From assembly GCA_050084515.1 (NCBI GenBank), contig CM114273.1, forward strand, positions 16,740,001 to 16,804,000: DNA of 64,000 nucleotides. Direction: 5' to 3'. Made by a program: the position numbers and the translations under genes. This stretch comes from Blasia pusilla (Eukaryota > Marchantiophyta > Marchantiopsida > Blasiales). This document shows positions 38,218 through 49,451 of this stretch, one piece after another; the stretch's first letter is position 1, and every line of letters starts with the position of its first letter. The notes under the pieces are model-generated. The model searched no databases. It saw nothing but the letters and a program-made list of their open reading frames with translations, and was not told where the DNA came from.

Positions 38218-38325
38218 TGGAGATATTTTGGTACTTCTTATCTCGTTGTGTGGATTCCATGAGTTAGCATGGGATTGTGTATGTTGTGTGTATGTTTGAT
38301 GACAACGATGTGTATGCGCACGACA
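38218..38325 (+). repeat. Module B of copy D
   Basis: 108 bp, starting TGGAGATATTTTGG and ending GCACGACA, followed by unrelated AT-rich sequence. Confidence 0.85.
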
Positions 38326-39309
38326 ATGTCCATATGAAAATATGCATTAGGACTATAATCAGTCTTAGATTTGACAGTGTTTATGACTCATTATAATAAG
38401 ATTTTACTAACTATAAAATTATGTGACTAGACGTTCTTAGTGACTAGATATAGCGATACAATACCCACTATGGGAAAATAGTTACAGAATTGCAAATCAT
38501 ATTTACTTCCATTTGGCAAGAAAGCATATCCATGGAAGCGAGGACGCCCTAGTCCCTGAGGCACTAAGCCATGTATGGAAATTTTTAAGTGATGATGAAT
38601 GTTCTTCCATTTCTTTTATGAACATAAATATTAACTCTATTAAAATATTAAACGATGAAAGATCTAGATTTTGAACCAAAATGGTTTTATAACATAAGAT
38701 GAATCACATCAAGAAAGTTTTTACTCTTCATATGAAACATAATACGTAACATGAAAGAGTCTTGATAAACACAAGATATCCTTTCAAAAAAAAAAACACA
38801 AAAATGTGCTTCTTGTGTAGGGAAATTACACGTTGCGGATTAGGAAGAGTTTTCTTTTATGATCTTTCTGGATACAAAACTTAAGTAACTAGTCCATTCT
38901 TGACCAATTTTTGTGGTGGGTCATCCTCTAGATTTGGATAAGGTATCTCAACATCAAAATAAAAAACTGCTTTGATTTCCACCTTAACAACTCTAAGGGG
39001 TAGTACTTTACCATGGCATTTTCCTCTACCGTCAAGGTCTGATATCTTGCCTATGCCTGCATGTTGCCACCATTCCAATTTCACAGAAAGGAAACCTCAT
39101 CTCTAGTTGGAAACTACACAAGATATGAATGACAAGCTTATAACCTTGCATTGTTCAAATTTTCCATATATAGGAAAAAATAATTCCTTCAAGATATTGT
39201 CCATAAAATAAAAGAAGTTTACCTAGATAAAACTCCAACCAAAATTTGCGAATACTTGATGGGTAGTTGATATGTTGCAAGGGTTTCATCAATATAAAAT
39301 TGGATCACT
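38326..39309. other. AT-rich DNA, nothing recognised
   Basis: No coding or RNA feature is supported. A short minus-strand frame at 38881-39084 has no recognisable motif. Confidence 0.45.
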
Positions 39310-40345
39310 TACACTAGTCTAGTCTGGTTCAATCAACCTTTCAACCCTGCACCTCATCAAGCTTAACCTTTCTAGTTCCTCATTTTCCAACATGGCAAGT
39401 CTTCCAAGACTTAGGAGAGACTTTCCGGTTAGTCCACGCACCTAAAACATTGTTCGAACGCCTAGTAGTCCCAAATGTCCAATGGACCTCGTATGAGCCC
39501 AAACCTAAACCCAACTCTATGATTTGTGGGTTGGAATCCAATAGGGACCTCCAAAATCCACTCTATTGGACTTTGTTCGAGTTTGAAATTCCAACGCCAA
39601 ACTCTCGATCCATTCCATGCCCTTGGGTCGCCTCACGGCGCCCCAAAGTGGGGTTCAAATCCCCAACACTCTTGGAGACCTTCCCCCTTACTACTACTTC
39701 TAGGGTCCTCCATCCTCCCCCCATCTTTGGGTAGGGGATGTTCAGGCCACTCTTTTTGGCCCTCAATCCACCTCCCCGCACATACTTTTTGGGAAGTTTC
39801 TCAACCTTTCTGCTTATCCGTTTGCTGATATTTTTAATGCGTTGGAATTGAATTTACAAAAGCTTTCCAAGGCCATATTACATTTCCCAAACACATCTTA
39901 GTACTAAAATTTTATATCCAAAATACATTCAAAACCCCAAACGCTAGTAAAGTTCCAAATCCGGTTCTCACCTCTTTGGCAATCACTCTTCCTAGACTCG
40001 ACTCCCATCAAGTCTTGGTTCACATTGAGTTCAGATTTCCTATTTGCGACCATTATTTCTGGCAGCAAGCATCCAAAAATTTCATATGGAATTTTTGTAG
40101 GCTTGAAAAATCTACAAATCAAAAACCGAAAATACACACTCGAGTTTGAAAGAGACTTATTTGGCTTTACACGGTTAATAGGTCGGAAATGGCTTGATGA
40201 AACACTCTACCTTTTTCGGATCTCCTATCTTGTGTCTCTTGCATCTCTTCCAAGAGACCACGCCAACGCCCAAACCATCCTAGCGTGAGCCCGCTAGATT
40301 TTTGAAGGTTGGCTTAGCGCTCGTTTGATTATGAGGGTCGCGACA
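39310..40345 (-). mobile_element. Solo LTR, chromovirus family
   Basis: It aligns over most of its length with the solo LTR at 48118-49123, sharing CCCTTACTACTACTTCT-like and CTGGTTAGTCC-like blocks. On the minus strand it starts TGTCGCGACCCTCATAATC, like the chromovirus LTR at 27811. The far end, near 39310, is not clearly defined. The open frames in it are not genes. Confidence 0.65.
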
Positions 40346-40349
40346 TTTA

Positions 40350-40880
40350 TCCTATGGATCAAGAAAGGCCTTCTAATTTATTTATTTTTGGTGGGACTTA
40401 GTATATTTGTCTTGAAACTCTATCATAAGGTTACATACATAAAGTGAAGCAAGTTTCAGCTCAAAATCATCTTGTGAGGTAAAATGAAAAATAGATACCA
40501 TCTTTTCTTACAAAAGCTTATGCATTGGTCTAGAAAGACCTTACGATTTTTGGGTTTTTTCACCATTCAATTTTTCTTAAAATTTTGTAAGAGGGTTACA
40601 TAGAAACCCATGGAGAAATGCACCAAGTTTAAGTTTAAGATCTTCTTGTTTGTTAAAATGGAAAATTGACAACCCTTATTCTTTAATTATCAAACCTTCC
40701 TAGAGATTAACAAAAAAATTAATTAATTGTGGGGTTTTGGTCAGACTCCTATAACGGTTGAATTTTTGTAGGGAGGTTACATGTACTCCCATAAATAAGT
40801 ACACCAACTTTCATCTCAAGATCATCTTTTTGGTTAAAATGAAAAATGGATGTCATCTAGTTGATCACAAATAAAGATCT
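40350..40880. repeat. Tandem array, period about 165-180 bp, three diverged units
   Basis: Each unit has GGTTACAT (near 40429, 40593 and 40775), then a CACCAAGTTT-like stretch, a CAAGATCATCTT-like stretch and TTAAAATGRAAAAT. It begins next to the solo LTR end. Confidence 0.55.
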
Positions 40881-41550
40881 TAGGTTCTTTGGGAAGCTGA
40901 TACATGAATTTTGGAAAAGAAAAGAAATTTTTTGAGCATATTAAGCCAAGTGATTGTTTTAAAGTAAGATAATAATGTCAAGTTGAAATACTATGAATTG
41001 TTATAGTGTATCGACCTAAATGAATCTATTCTATTACCAGAGGATAGACTTAAAGGGAAGAGTCTTTCCAAAATGAGAAATGCCTCTAAGGACTTGGAGG
41101 CACATGACATGCGTCCATTTAAGAGATGAGAAAAGGGTTTGAAATTTAAAAATTTAAGGGCTTTTTAGGAAAACAAGTTTATTATAAAAAATTGTTTGTA
41201 TGATTTAAATTTTCTCTTTATTTTTAGTTAAAAATTTGGGTGTTATTATGTAAAGATAATTACTCCCAATTATATTTTATTAAGTTAATTTTCCCTTAAA
41301 ATAAGAAAATAGATATTTGTTGCTGATATTAATGTTGAGAATTTTTTTAAAATTAATTTTAAATTAACATGTACATAGTCAAGAATCTAAACGAAGTGAT
41401 GTTTGCATAACTCATCATGCATTCCTACCTTTTTTTTTCTAATCTCCTTTTGCAAATTTAAAGTATAAGGATAAATAATAAAAAATCATTGTGCCTTAAA
41501 CTATACTTTTATAAAAAATTACATTAATAAATTATATTCTTTTATATAAT
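40881..41550. other. AT-rich DNA, nothing recognised
   Basis: Low-complexity AT-rich sequence that abuts the truncated end of copy B. Confidence 0.5.
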
Positions 41551-42140
41551 TTAGCAAGGTCAGGGGCTTCGCAATCGAACTGAATCCCTTGACGTACCAC
41601 CGATAGAAGTTCGCCAATCCCATGAATGCGCGAACACGGCTCACATTTGTAGGGCGTAGAATGCGTGAGATAGCCTCTACCTTTGTATGTTGAACACCAA
41701 GGCCCCATGGGTATGTCGTATGACCCAAGTACTCAATATGGTCGTAGAAGAATTTGCACTTGCCTGGATGTAGCTTCAGCCCATGTAATTGCAATTGTCG
41801 AAACACCTCCTCTAGATGTCGCTCATGCTCCTCAACCGTGGCGCTAAAGACTATGATGTCATCAATATAACACCTAGCAAAATCCAGACCAGCCAAGATC
41901 CTATCCATGACCCTTTGAAACTCAGCTGGGGCGTTCTTTAACCCAAATGGTAAGAACCGCCATTGGTAGGGTCGTCGGAAGATCGGCGTATCACTCGACA
42001 ACTCAATGCGGATCTCCGGTCCCTTCAGCGTACCCAAATCCTCCATGCTAAATGCAAAGCAGCTCCTTTAACTCGTGAGGAACTGATGCATCCGGCGCCG
42101 CTCTCCTCCTGTCAACTTAGGGCCCATATCTGGCTCCCAA
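41551..42140 (-). pseudogene. Reverse transcriptase fragment of copy B
   Basis: The frame from 42046 starts at MEDLGTLKGPEIRIEL, passes PIFRRPY and then jumps directly to QWRFLPFGLKNAPAEFQ. About 90 residues of fingers/palm that normally lie between, including the first catalytic Asp, are deleted in frame. The YIDD active-site motif (CYIDDIIVFS) is intact, followed by the thumb (KCKFF, EYLGH, FMGLANFYRWYVKGFSSIAKPLT). After that the frame runs into flanking AT-rich sequence. Upstream, the lead GPKLTGGERRR is followed by one stop. It cannot be active. Confidence 0.85.
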
Positions 42141-42489
42141 GTCTCCATCGTGACTATAGTAGGACTCTCTGGCGCGGGTATCGGTGGTTGCTATGGTGCA
42201 ACCCCATCTCGAACAACAACGCCGGTCGCTTCTTCTCGACCAATCGCAAACTCTGATCTCCTCCACATGCAGTGCTCGGAACCACGCTCGATGTTGTGGC
42301 TGTCATCTCCTGGCATACCTGCAAAATATCCCAAGAAGTCCGAGGGTGTCTCTCCCGATCTCCCCTGGTGTGTCAATCTCCTCGGGTCTCGCCCCCAGCC
42401 ACTACCTCCACCGTATCCGTACGCATAGGGCTCACCAACGCAACCGTTGTGATCAGTCATGATCTCATCTGACGCTGCTCAGCCACCCC

Positions 42490-43484
42490 CAAGTTGAAGA
42501 TCCATGTCAAGCAGTTCAGGTCCATCGCCTGACCCAAGACATGGCGCCATGATGCCTCTGATACTGACGGGACTGCCGTCACTCCCATGGGAAATCCCAT
42601 CTCCGCTCTCTCTCGTCGGCGTTGGGCTCCACCAACCTCTGAACCTAATCATCCCAAACCAATCCAGGACCGGCCTCCTTGTATGCATATGAAGCGGGAA
42701 AACTCACAAACGTGGGAAAGGCTGCCCGCGGCCTGCCTACCCTGTTGACCACAGATAGCGATGGTCGATCATCGTGCCTCATTGCTTGTGATTGACGACC
42801 TGGATCTAGAATGGAATCCACTAACAAATGGGAGCGGAGCTCCACTCTCGCATACGCCCTCCGTAACACCACATGGGGCAACAAGTTGGTCCACCATAGA
42901 TGCGGGCGATGGGCTCTAGAACCTACACTCGCCGCATCCAAGAACTCTGCTGGGCCGATCCAGGCACGCACTTTATGAGCACTCGTCACCACCGGTGACC
43001 TGGAGTCCCCTAAGATTGGCACATTCTCCAGAATGTAGCATGGAGAACGAGACTGCTCTTGCAACTGCCGTAAGACCCTCAACATCTCCCAAAAAAATCT
43101 GGACCGAGTGTCAACCAACGGGCTACCTCGTCCAACACTCAATTGGCCCTGACATGGCCAACCGGCAATGACGAAATCAATGGTCCCTATCCGCTCTAAG
43201 TCCTGCGCCCCCAACAAGGAAATATCCCTCGGTAGGGAACTTTGGTACCCCTGTACCGCGGACGCAGACAATAAGTCGGGAAAATGGAGGCGTAACTGCG
43301 CCACATGTCGTAGTGAGACGCGCCTCGCAACATCATCACTCTCCACATACAGGAACTGCTGTACTCGCACTCTTGCCTGCAAAATAGCAACTAACCCAGT
43401 GCTAATCCCTCCAAAGTGATCTAACACTCGAACACCCTCCTCCAGGATACACCACACAATGGGTGTGGTATCCAAGGGTGTCAT
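42490..43484 (-). pseudogene. C5-cytosine DNA methyltransferase domain of copy B
   Basis: The frame 43484-42645 (279 codons, no internal stop) holds motif I (VLDHFGGISTGL, residues 20-31, with His where copy A has Leu) and the motif II acidic residue E48. Motif IV is AGWPCQG with catalytic Cys111, motif VI is ILENV (151-155) and motif VIII is SRAHRPHLWWTNLLP (189-203). A short target-recognition stretch ends with PTFVSFPASYAYKEAGPGLVW. A stop then replaces the Gln codon seen in copy C. Motif IX (MGFPMGVT) and motif X (LGQAMDLNCLTWIF) follow after a frame change. The protease frame lies upstream in the same phase, separated by one stop at 43557. A de novo CG-type activity is a family-based guess only. 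Confidence 0.88.
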
Positions 43485-43556
43485 TGTAGCACTCCCTGCT
43501 ACCTCGGGTTCCTCAGACCCATCCCGCTCCGGTGCAAACGCCTCGCTCCACGCGGT

Positions 43557-44195
43557 CTACACGTTCTCATCTGCCAATCGTCGAAGCTTCTCAGTCGAGT
43601 CCCACAGCGGCACCTCTCCTCCACGAAATGATGCAGCTACCATAACACTCCTCTCCATAGAAATGTAAAGAACGGGAGTATCCTCTTCATGGACATGTCC
43701 CTCAATCAAATCACTAGGCCAAGTGATGGCACTGCTAAATGCTGCTAAGGTCGCCATCTCTCCTAGCCGTTGCTCGATCATTGCACCTATGAATTGAATG
43801 GGTAATGAACTAAGGCGCCCATCACATGACTGCCATCCTGGTCTGTAGGATGCTGACTCCTCCCAATAATCCAGGGCAAACCCCATCGGGTATAACACTG
43901 CTCCACCAACCACGACGTTGTAGGACTCTTCATCAATCACTATCGCCTTGGCTCGCACCACGGACTCATCTGTAGGATGTCCTAGGCGAATTCTCACCAC
44001 GACCTCTTGTCGGGTGATATACTGTGTGGTACTCGCTCCACCCAAGGATGTTTGTATCCGGAATGGACAACACTCCACATCGGCTCTCGTCAAGCCCAAT
44101 CCTCTGAATGACGCCTTCCCCAACATCAGGGGTTGCGCTCCTGAATCCAACAAGACGCGCTGCGGACTAAAAGCTCTACCTCCGGGACTCACCAA
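43557..44195 (-). pseudogene. Retropepsin-like protease of copy B
   Basis: The 213-codon frame has the active-site motif RVLLDSGAQPLMLGK (residues 13-27) and later ESYNVVVGGAVLYPMGFALDYW, the same segments as in copies A and C. It ends in a TAG and then continues in the same phase into the methyltransferase, so in an intact element the two were one polyprotein. Confidence 0.85.
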
Positions 44196-44369
44196 CTGGA
44201 ATACCTCTCATCGGTTATCCAGCAACACAACACCAAGAGAAGCCATGGCACGGTCTATCGCGGGTCTAGTGGGCATCTCGGCCATCCTAGCAGCCGTAGC
44301 CTTCCATGCATCAGACGTGGACGGCCCAAGCATCCGCCCAAGGGCAGGTCCAACACTTCCTCTACAATC

Positions 44370-46394
44370 ACCTTTGAACGTGATGCAAGAACTCCAACTC
44401 TGCGCTTACATAGTGAAGCGGCCAGCCAAAAAGCCTCGGCGGGCGTGCCCCCAACCTCATAACATCGAAAGCAGAAAATAAAGGAGTGCGGTACACAACG
44501 ATGGCCGCCCCCAACAACGTGCTCGACACATGCCCCTCCTGAGCATCAACAATAGGAGTCATCGTACTTGCTTCTCCCATTGCCCTCCGTGCCTGCACAC
44601 CAACAACATCACCAGCTCTCCAAGGACTCTGATCAAGACCCATCAATGGGGTCCTCACCGCCTCAGACAACGTGAAAGACTAAGGAAGCCTAGTCTGTTT
44701 CCTGGCTTCCCCTTGCTGTGGATCCAACTCTGCGGTTGCTCCATGCGTCACAACTGCGGCGGCCTCCATCTGGGCAACCCCGCACATCCAACCAGGATCC
44801 TCTAGATTTCTGGTTGCTCCATATGATATCGATGCCACGGATCCGACATCTGGTAACCTCAATGCCATAGCGGCAATCTGCTCTTGTAGCTGTTGTATCT
44901 GAGCAGCCATCCCAACCTCACATCCGGCATCTTCCTGGACGCGTCTAGCTGGTGGTACTCTACCTCCTCCATGGGCAGCTCCACCACCCTATCGGGCAAC
45001 TCAAGCTCCTCGTTCCCCAATAGGACCACTTGGGGCACGATCTCTAGGCCCACCCGGACCGGCTACTCACTCTAGTGCCCTCTATGGCCCTCGGTCCGGC
45101 CGTAACTCAAAAAGTAAATTGAAACACCTGGCGCGTGTATGACCATACCTCTGGCAATAGTCACATTGATAACCACGTGGTGCAACACCATTTCCTCCTC
45201 CATGCTGAGGCACGCGTCCATGACCATGACGAGTGCAATCGTGCTGATGATGGGCTCCACCACATGACCAACAAGTAATGGTAGGCGGCTGCTTCTGAGT
45301 CGCATATGAAGGCGCAGGTCTCTATGGCACGGCCTTCCGGTATCTTCCCTGAGCTCGTGGTGCCACAGTCGACCTCTCCCGGAGTCCACGTTGATGCATA
45401 GGTGGTGCAGACAATCGTGACTGCTCTCGCCCAGAACCCATGGTGGCTACACTCTCCTCCGCCATGTTGCGCCCAATGTTCTTGGTTGTCCTTAAAACAT
45501 CTCTCAACGTAGGGGAGGTGTTCATAAGAAGCACCCCCTCCCGCACCCGTGTCCGCAGGGTCCGGTCCAGCATCGCGTACCATGACTGGATAGCTTGAGC
45601 CTCTGTCACCCCTTGATTGACGTTGATCAACCGGCGCAAGCAAGTGTAAGCCTCACGCAAACTCTCACCCGGGCGCCTCTGGAAGTCGTGGATGCTCCGC
45701 AACTTCTCCGTCCATACCCCCTGGTAGCTCGCCCTCAACTCAGTAAAGAACTCAACCACATGGTTGAACCTGGGACGAACCCGACTAGACGGTGCAACTG
45801 CTCAAGTGCGAGTGATCCCTCCTAAAACATCACTAGTGGAAGAGGAAGTAGCCTCTCCTGACTCCTCCTCCTCATCTGGGAACGGCTCTGTCCATGACAC
45901 ATAGTGGGGGTCGTAGTAGAGTCGCCATGCCTCAATCTCCTGGGCATATCTGTGGGAGAACTCATGGTAATCATCCATGGGTGCCCCTAAATCTTTGGAA
46001 CATACCGTTCCATCCATGTCAGAACGGGTTGAACTCTCTAGAGTTCTGGCCCCTACCGGGAGTCGCACCAACTCCTAAACTCGCTATGAAATCCTGCAAC
46101 TCAATCGCATACCTCATCGCACTGAAAACTGCGGTCTCTACCCCGGTCGTCCATCTCGTACGCCCAATTGGTAGGACCACTCACAATGTATGGCGATGTG
46201 CTCACAAACTCCTCTATATCCTCCCCCTTTTCTGACGATGACACAGAAGGAGGTCGAGATGGTCCCTGAAGTGAAGACCCTCGTAACCTCACGCCACTCC
46301 GCGTAAAACCTCCAGAGCTACTCTCGGGTTCACCACCTTGCCTCTCAAAGTCCCGACCGGACGCCGTGATGACCCTCTTGCCCTTCTCACCCAA
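44370..46394 (-). pseudogene. Gag of copy B
   Basis: The N-terminal part opens at 46394, the middle at 46071-45802 and the core at 45759-45322, with frame changes between them. The core has GESLREAYTCLRRLINVNQGVTEAQAIQSWY, typical of a Ty3/gypsy capsid. Two zinc knuckles follow: CWSCGGAHHQHDC near 45255 and CDYCQRYGHTRARC near 45150. A coiled-coil-like AQIQQLQEQIAAMAL follows at 44910. The knuckle region is in a different frame from the core. There is no RGG box. The expected ATG (present in copy C) reads AAG here. Confidence 0.75.
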
Positions 46395-47933
46395 TCACTC
46401 TTGCCTTGCGAGCAATCCCTCAATCATTCATCCCAAACATGCGGCACTCGTACTACACTCTCCCTCCCCGAGATATGTAACGTGCGGCAATAAGCGGCGT
46501 GGTGGGGCAAATCAACCAAGCTATCATTTCATCGATAACCTACCCTCAACTCCGGACATCCCACACATGTCTATGTCCCCTAAACCACATACATAAATGA
46601 TGCTCTGAGCATCTAGACACCCAGTATCCCCAAATAAACTACCCAAATCCCACAATCCCTCACACGTGCAGGGTAAAGGACCAGAATGGGTAACCTGAAC
46701 ACATGTCAATGTCGCTCCTCAGCAACTGCAAATCTCGACCCCAACTTGGTCGTGAAGACAACTCTTCCAATCAGCAAGTCATATTCCTCCCGGACGGACG
46801 TTGCTCAAAACTCCTCGATAGACGGTGCGGTTCCAGCGGAACGGTGCGGCGTTGCAGGCGGCACGGAATGGCTACAAACGGCACGGACCTCGATGATGGG
46901 ATGCGGCACTCGGCGGCATAACCTCCTCAATCAACAATAAACCCCCACTCAACTCCACAATGCCGGAGCGGCTCCACGATCGAGACGATGCGGTGCGGCC
47001 ACGAGCGGCACGGCGCGGTAATCGGCGGCCGGTTACGGCAACGGGCGTCATGGCACGGTACCCGATCGTCATTGAGCGGCTACCAATCACAACATAGCAG
47101 CATGAAATCAAAACTCAAACACTATAAGAGGAGGTCATATTCCATCACAGGTTGATGAAGGTGGCGGCCAAAACAAAGTACGTGATGGCGACGTAAGTCC
47201 GAGAATCAACGAACGTTGTGGAAGACCCTCCACTCCGTAACGGCGGCAATGGCAACCAAGGGTGGACCACAAACAATGACGGTTGACCGTTGATGGTGAC
47301 GGCCAAATGGTGATGGTGATGGTTGACCTTTGACGGTGACTATGACGGCGACGGCCGCCGCCGGTATGGTGGTTGGTTTAGGGTTTGCATAACTTAACCC
47401 TAAAAATTGCCTAGCAATGGCAATTTTATAAGATTGATCATAACTTTTTGCTCACAACTCCAAATTGCACACTATTTGTTGCACAGCGTGCACAGCTTCA
47501 CAATCTACGCCCGTATTAAAAAATATTTAGAATCAAACATTCCAATAAAAATTGACAGGGATTGTCGTAAAGCCCAATATCTCTTTCTCCTAGACAAAAT
47601 TCGGCAACGCTTCCGCGCTGATTCCTCCCAAAAAAAAATGGAAACGTGTAAAAATGCAAATCAGAAAGCAACATGGTGCTCTCGAAAGGACCGGCATGGG
47701 ACAACCCGCCCCCATACTCAATCCTATCAGAAATTGGGCAACGCTTCCGCGCGCCACTCTTTCACACGAAAAATCGGCAAATGCAAAGAACAATCCAAGC
47801 AACCCTTGCTCCGATAAGCACTCCCATGAGCCATTGGATGGGGAACACGGTCCCCAACGTGCAAAAACAGTGAGTGACCAGCGAGCTCCCCCATGAAGCT
47901 CTCTCACTCTCTTATTCTCTCATTCTTTCTTTG
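46395..47933 (-). other. Leader region of copy B
   Basis: About 1.5 kb between gag and module A1. It has a weak 5S-like core at about 46670-46710 and a GC-rich part with many CGGC words (46800-47100). It also has a GGTGATGG/GACGGCGAC-rich run (47270-47370) and a CGGCAACGCTTCCGCGC motif present twice (near 47600 and 47738). Open frames here lack recognisable domains. Confidence 0.55.
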
Positions 47934-49451
47934 TAAAGTAAGATCCAATCTCTCTATACACAATCTCACACCATAACTCTTAAAGGTGTGCACCCTCTCT
48001 CATGTCAAACCAAACTCACTCTCCTAATGAGAGGCTTGGGTTACACTCACAAGGAAAGGGACCATAGCTCCGCCGCCTCATGCCAAGAGGTTCAATAAAG
48101 AGAGGATGAGCTCTCAATGTCGCGCCCCTACTCTCCTTGAACGTCAATCTTTAGTGTTGCAGAATCGTACGTTCAGTAGGTCACGATTTCATCGCCGATC
48201 TGCACCCAAACATGCACTCTCATTAGTCGGGTCTAGGTCAACCAAAGTTCCAACCCACCGAGTTCTCAACTCGGCATCTCATCAAGCTCAACCTTCCTTA
48301 GTTCCTAGTTTCCAAAACATGGCAAGTCCTTCAAGACTTGGAACAGACTTCCTGGTTAGTCCAGGGATTTGAAACGGCACCCGCGCGCCTAGCGATCCCA
48401 ATTGTTCAACAATCCTCGTGTGAGTTCCAAACCGAGACCCAAGTAATTGAGTCAAGGGGTGAAATCCAAGAGGGATGTCTAAAATCACCTCAATAGACTT
48501 GGTGCAGGTTTTCCAACCCAACCCCCAAACTCGCGTTCCGTTCCATGCCCTTGAGCCGCCCCGCGGCGCCCAAAGTGGGGTTCGGGTTCCAAGTACTCTT
48601 GAAGACCTTTCCCCTTACTAGTACTTCTGGGGTTCTCCAATAATCCCCCCCCCCCCTTTGGAAAAGGAGGGTCGGGCCCTTCATTGTGGCCCTCAACCCG
48701 ACTCTACTTACAGTCGTTTCCGAGTTGTTTCTCAGCCGCTGCTTAAGCGTTTGCAGAGATATTTAGTGCGTTTGAACTGGCTTTCCCTAAGATTTCTAAC
48801 GCACCCTTATTTAATCCAAACGCATCTTGGCGCTAAAAGTTATGGTCATAAATACAGTCGGAAACTCTCAAACGCTAGTGGCATTCCAAATCCGGATTCT
48901 TCCTTTGGCAACCCACTTCCTAGACTCGACTTCTTTCAAGTCTCGTTCCGGTTTGGTCCAGGTTTCTCGGTGGCGACCACAACCTCTGAAACGCGAAGCC
49001 TCGCTCGCGTCTCGTCTCTTGTCTCCTCTTTGAGACTACTCCAATGGGCAAACCATCTTAGCATGAGCCCGCTAATGTTCCGATGTTCCGCTTGGCACTC
49101 GTTTGGTCATGAGGGTCGCGACACTCAAGTTCTCTCTCCTTGGGATATATACCCCTACCCGCTCCCAAGCTCTCTCCATGGTAACTTATTCTCCCAAGTC
49201 ACATCCTTGGCTCTTGACCTGATGTAGGAGGTCAAGGGCCACTTACCAAAAATATTAAGTCGATCATATATTCAAAATGTTACTTACCTAAAATAGTAAG
49301 TTTCTCAATATGGCTCCAAATGAGCCAAAACAAAGGGGAAACCTGTTCTCTCAGGTTTCCCGAGACCTCAGCACGTCATCCTCGACCTCCTAGGCCTGTC
49401 CTACACTACTCTTGAAGATGCTCTACTAGATCTCGGCGATCTATCCTAGAG
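47934..49451 (-). repeat. Module A1 of copy B (interrupted)
   Basis: About 507 bp of module A split by the solo LTR at 48118-49123. On the minus strand it starts TGTCACGTCCTCTAGG. It carries the hairpin motif GGCTCCAAATGAGCC near 49313. Confidence 0.8.
48118..49123 (-). mobile_element. Solo LTR inserted in module A1 of copy B
   Basis: A 1,006-bp LTR with inverted termini (plus strand TGTCGCG at the left, CGCGACA at the right) flanked by a perfect 5-bp target duplication, CTCAA, at 48113-48117 and 49124-49128. It is related to the LTR at 39310-40345 and to the chromovirus LTR at 27811, all read on the strand starting TGTCGYGACCCTCAT. A poly-C run (CCCCCCCCCC) lies near 48647. It shows that copy B is older than this insertion. 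Confidence 0.85.

Larger units (their letters stand above)
35948..38325 (+). mobile_element. Copy D: internally deleted DNMT element
   Basis: The plus-strand order is module A (35948-36456), pre-integrase linker, integrase, PHD finger, polypurine tract (38203-38216) and module B (38218-38325). Gag, protease, methyltransferase and reverse transcriptase are absent, and there is no A2-B2 after module B. This A-internal-B structure is what recombination between B1 and B2 of a split-repeat element would leave. The flanks show no clear target duplication. Confidence 0.75.
41551..49451 (-). mobile_element. Copy B: 3'-truncated DNMT element
   Basis: Minus-strand order is module A1 (49451-47934, split by a solo LTR), leader, gag, protease, methyltransferase and partial reverse transcriptase. 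The element stops abruptly at about 41551 in AT-rich DNA, just after the RT thumb, so RNase H, integrase, PHD finger and the 3' repeats are missing. The 5' module A begins TGTCACGTCCTCTAGG and passes into CAAAGAAAGAATGAG without a module B. It has the longest uninterrupted methyltransferase frame of the three DNMT copies. Confidence 0.8.

Noticed and set aside
38215-38326. Treating module B alone as a 110-bp LTR of a TRIM element with module A as its interior
   Set aside because: The B-A-B ends look like a TRIM, but module A alone forms the 5' end of copies A, B and D, and the target duplication of copy A lies at A1 start and B2 end, so B-A-B is not an independent insertion.
39450-39828. Open frames of 94-100 codons in a solo LTR
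   Set aside because: They lie in LTR sequence that is also non-coding in the related copy at 48118-49123.
47407-47907. Several overlapping open frames of 60-136 codons in the leader of copy B
   Set aside because: Frames on both strands contradict one another, and the region is the untranslated leader and a local repeat.
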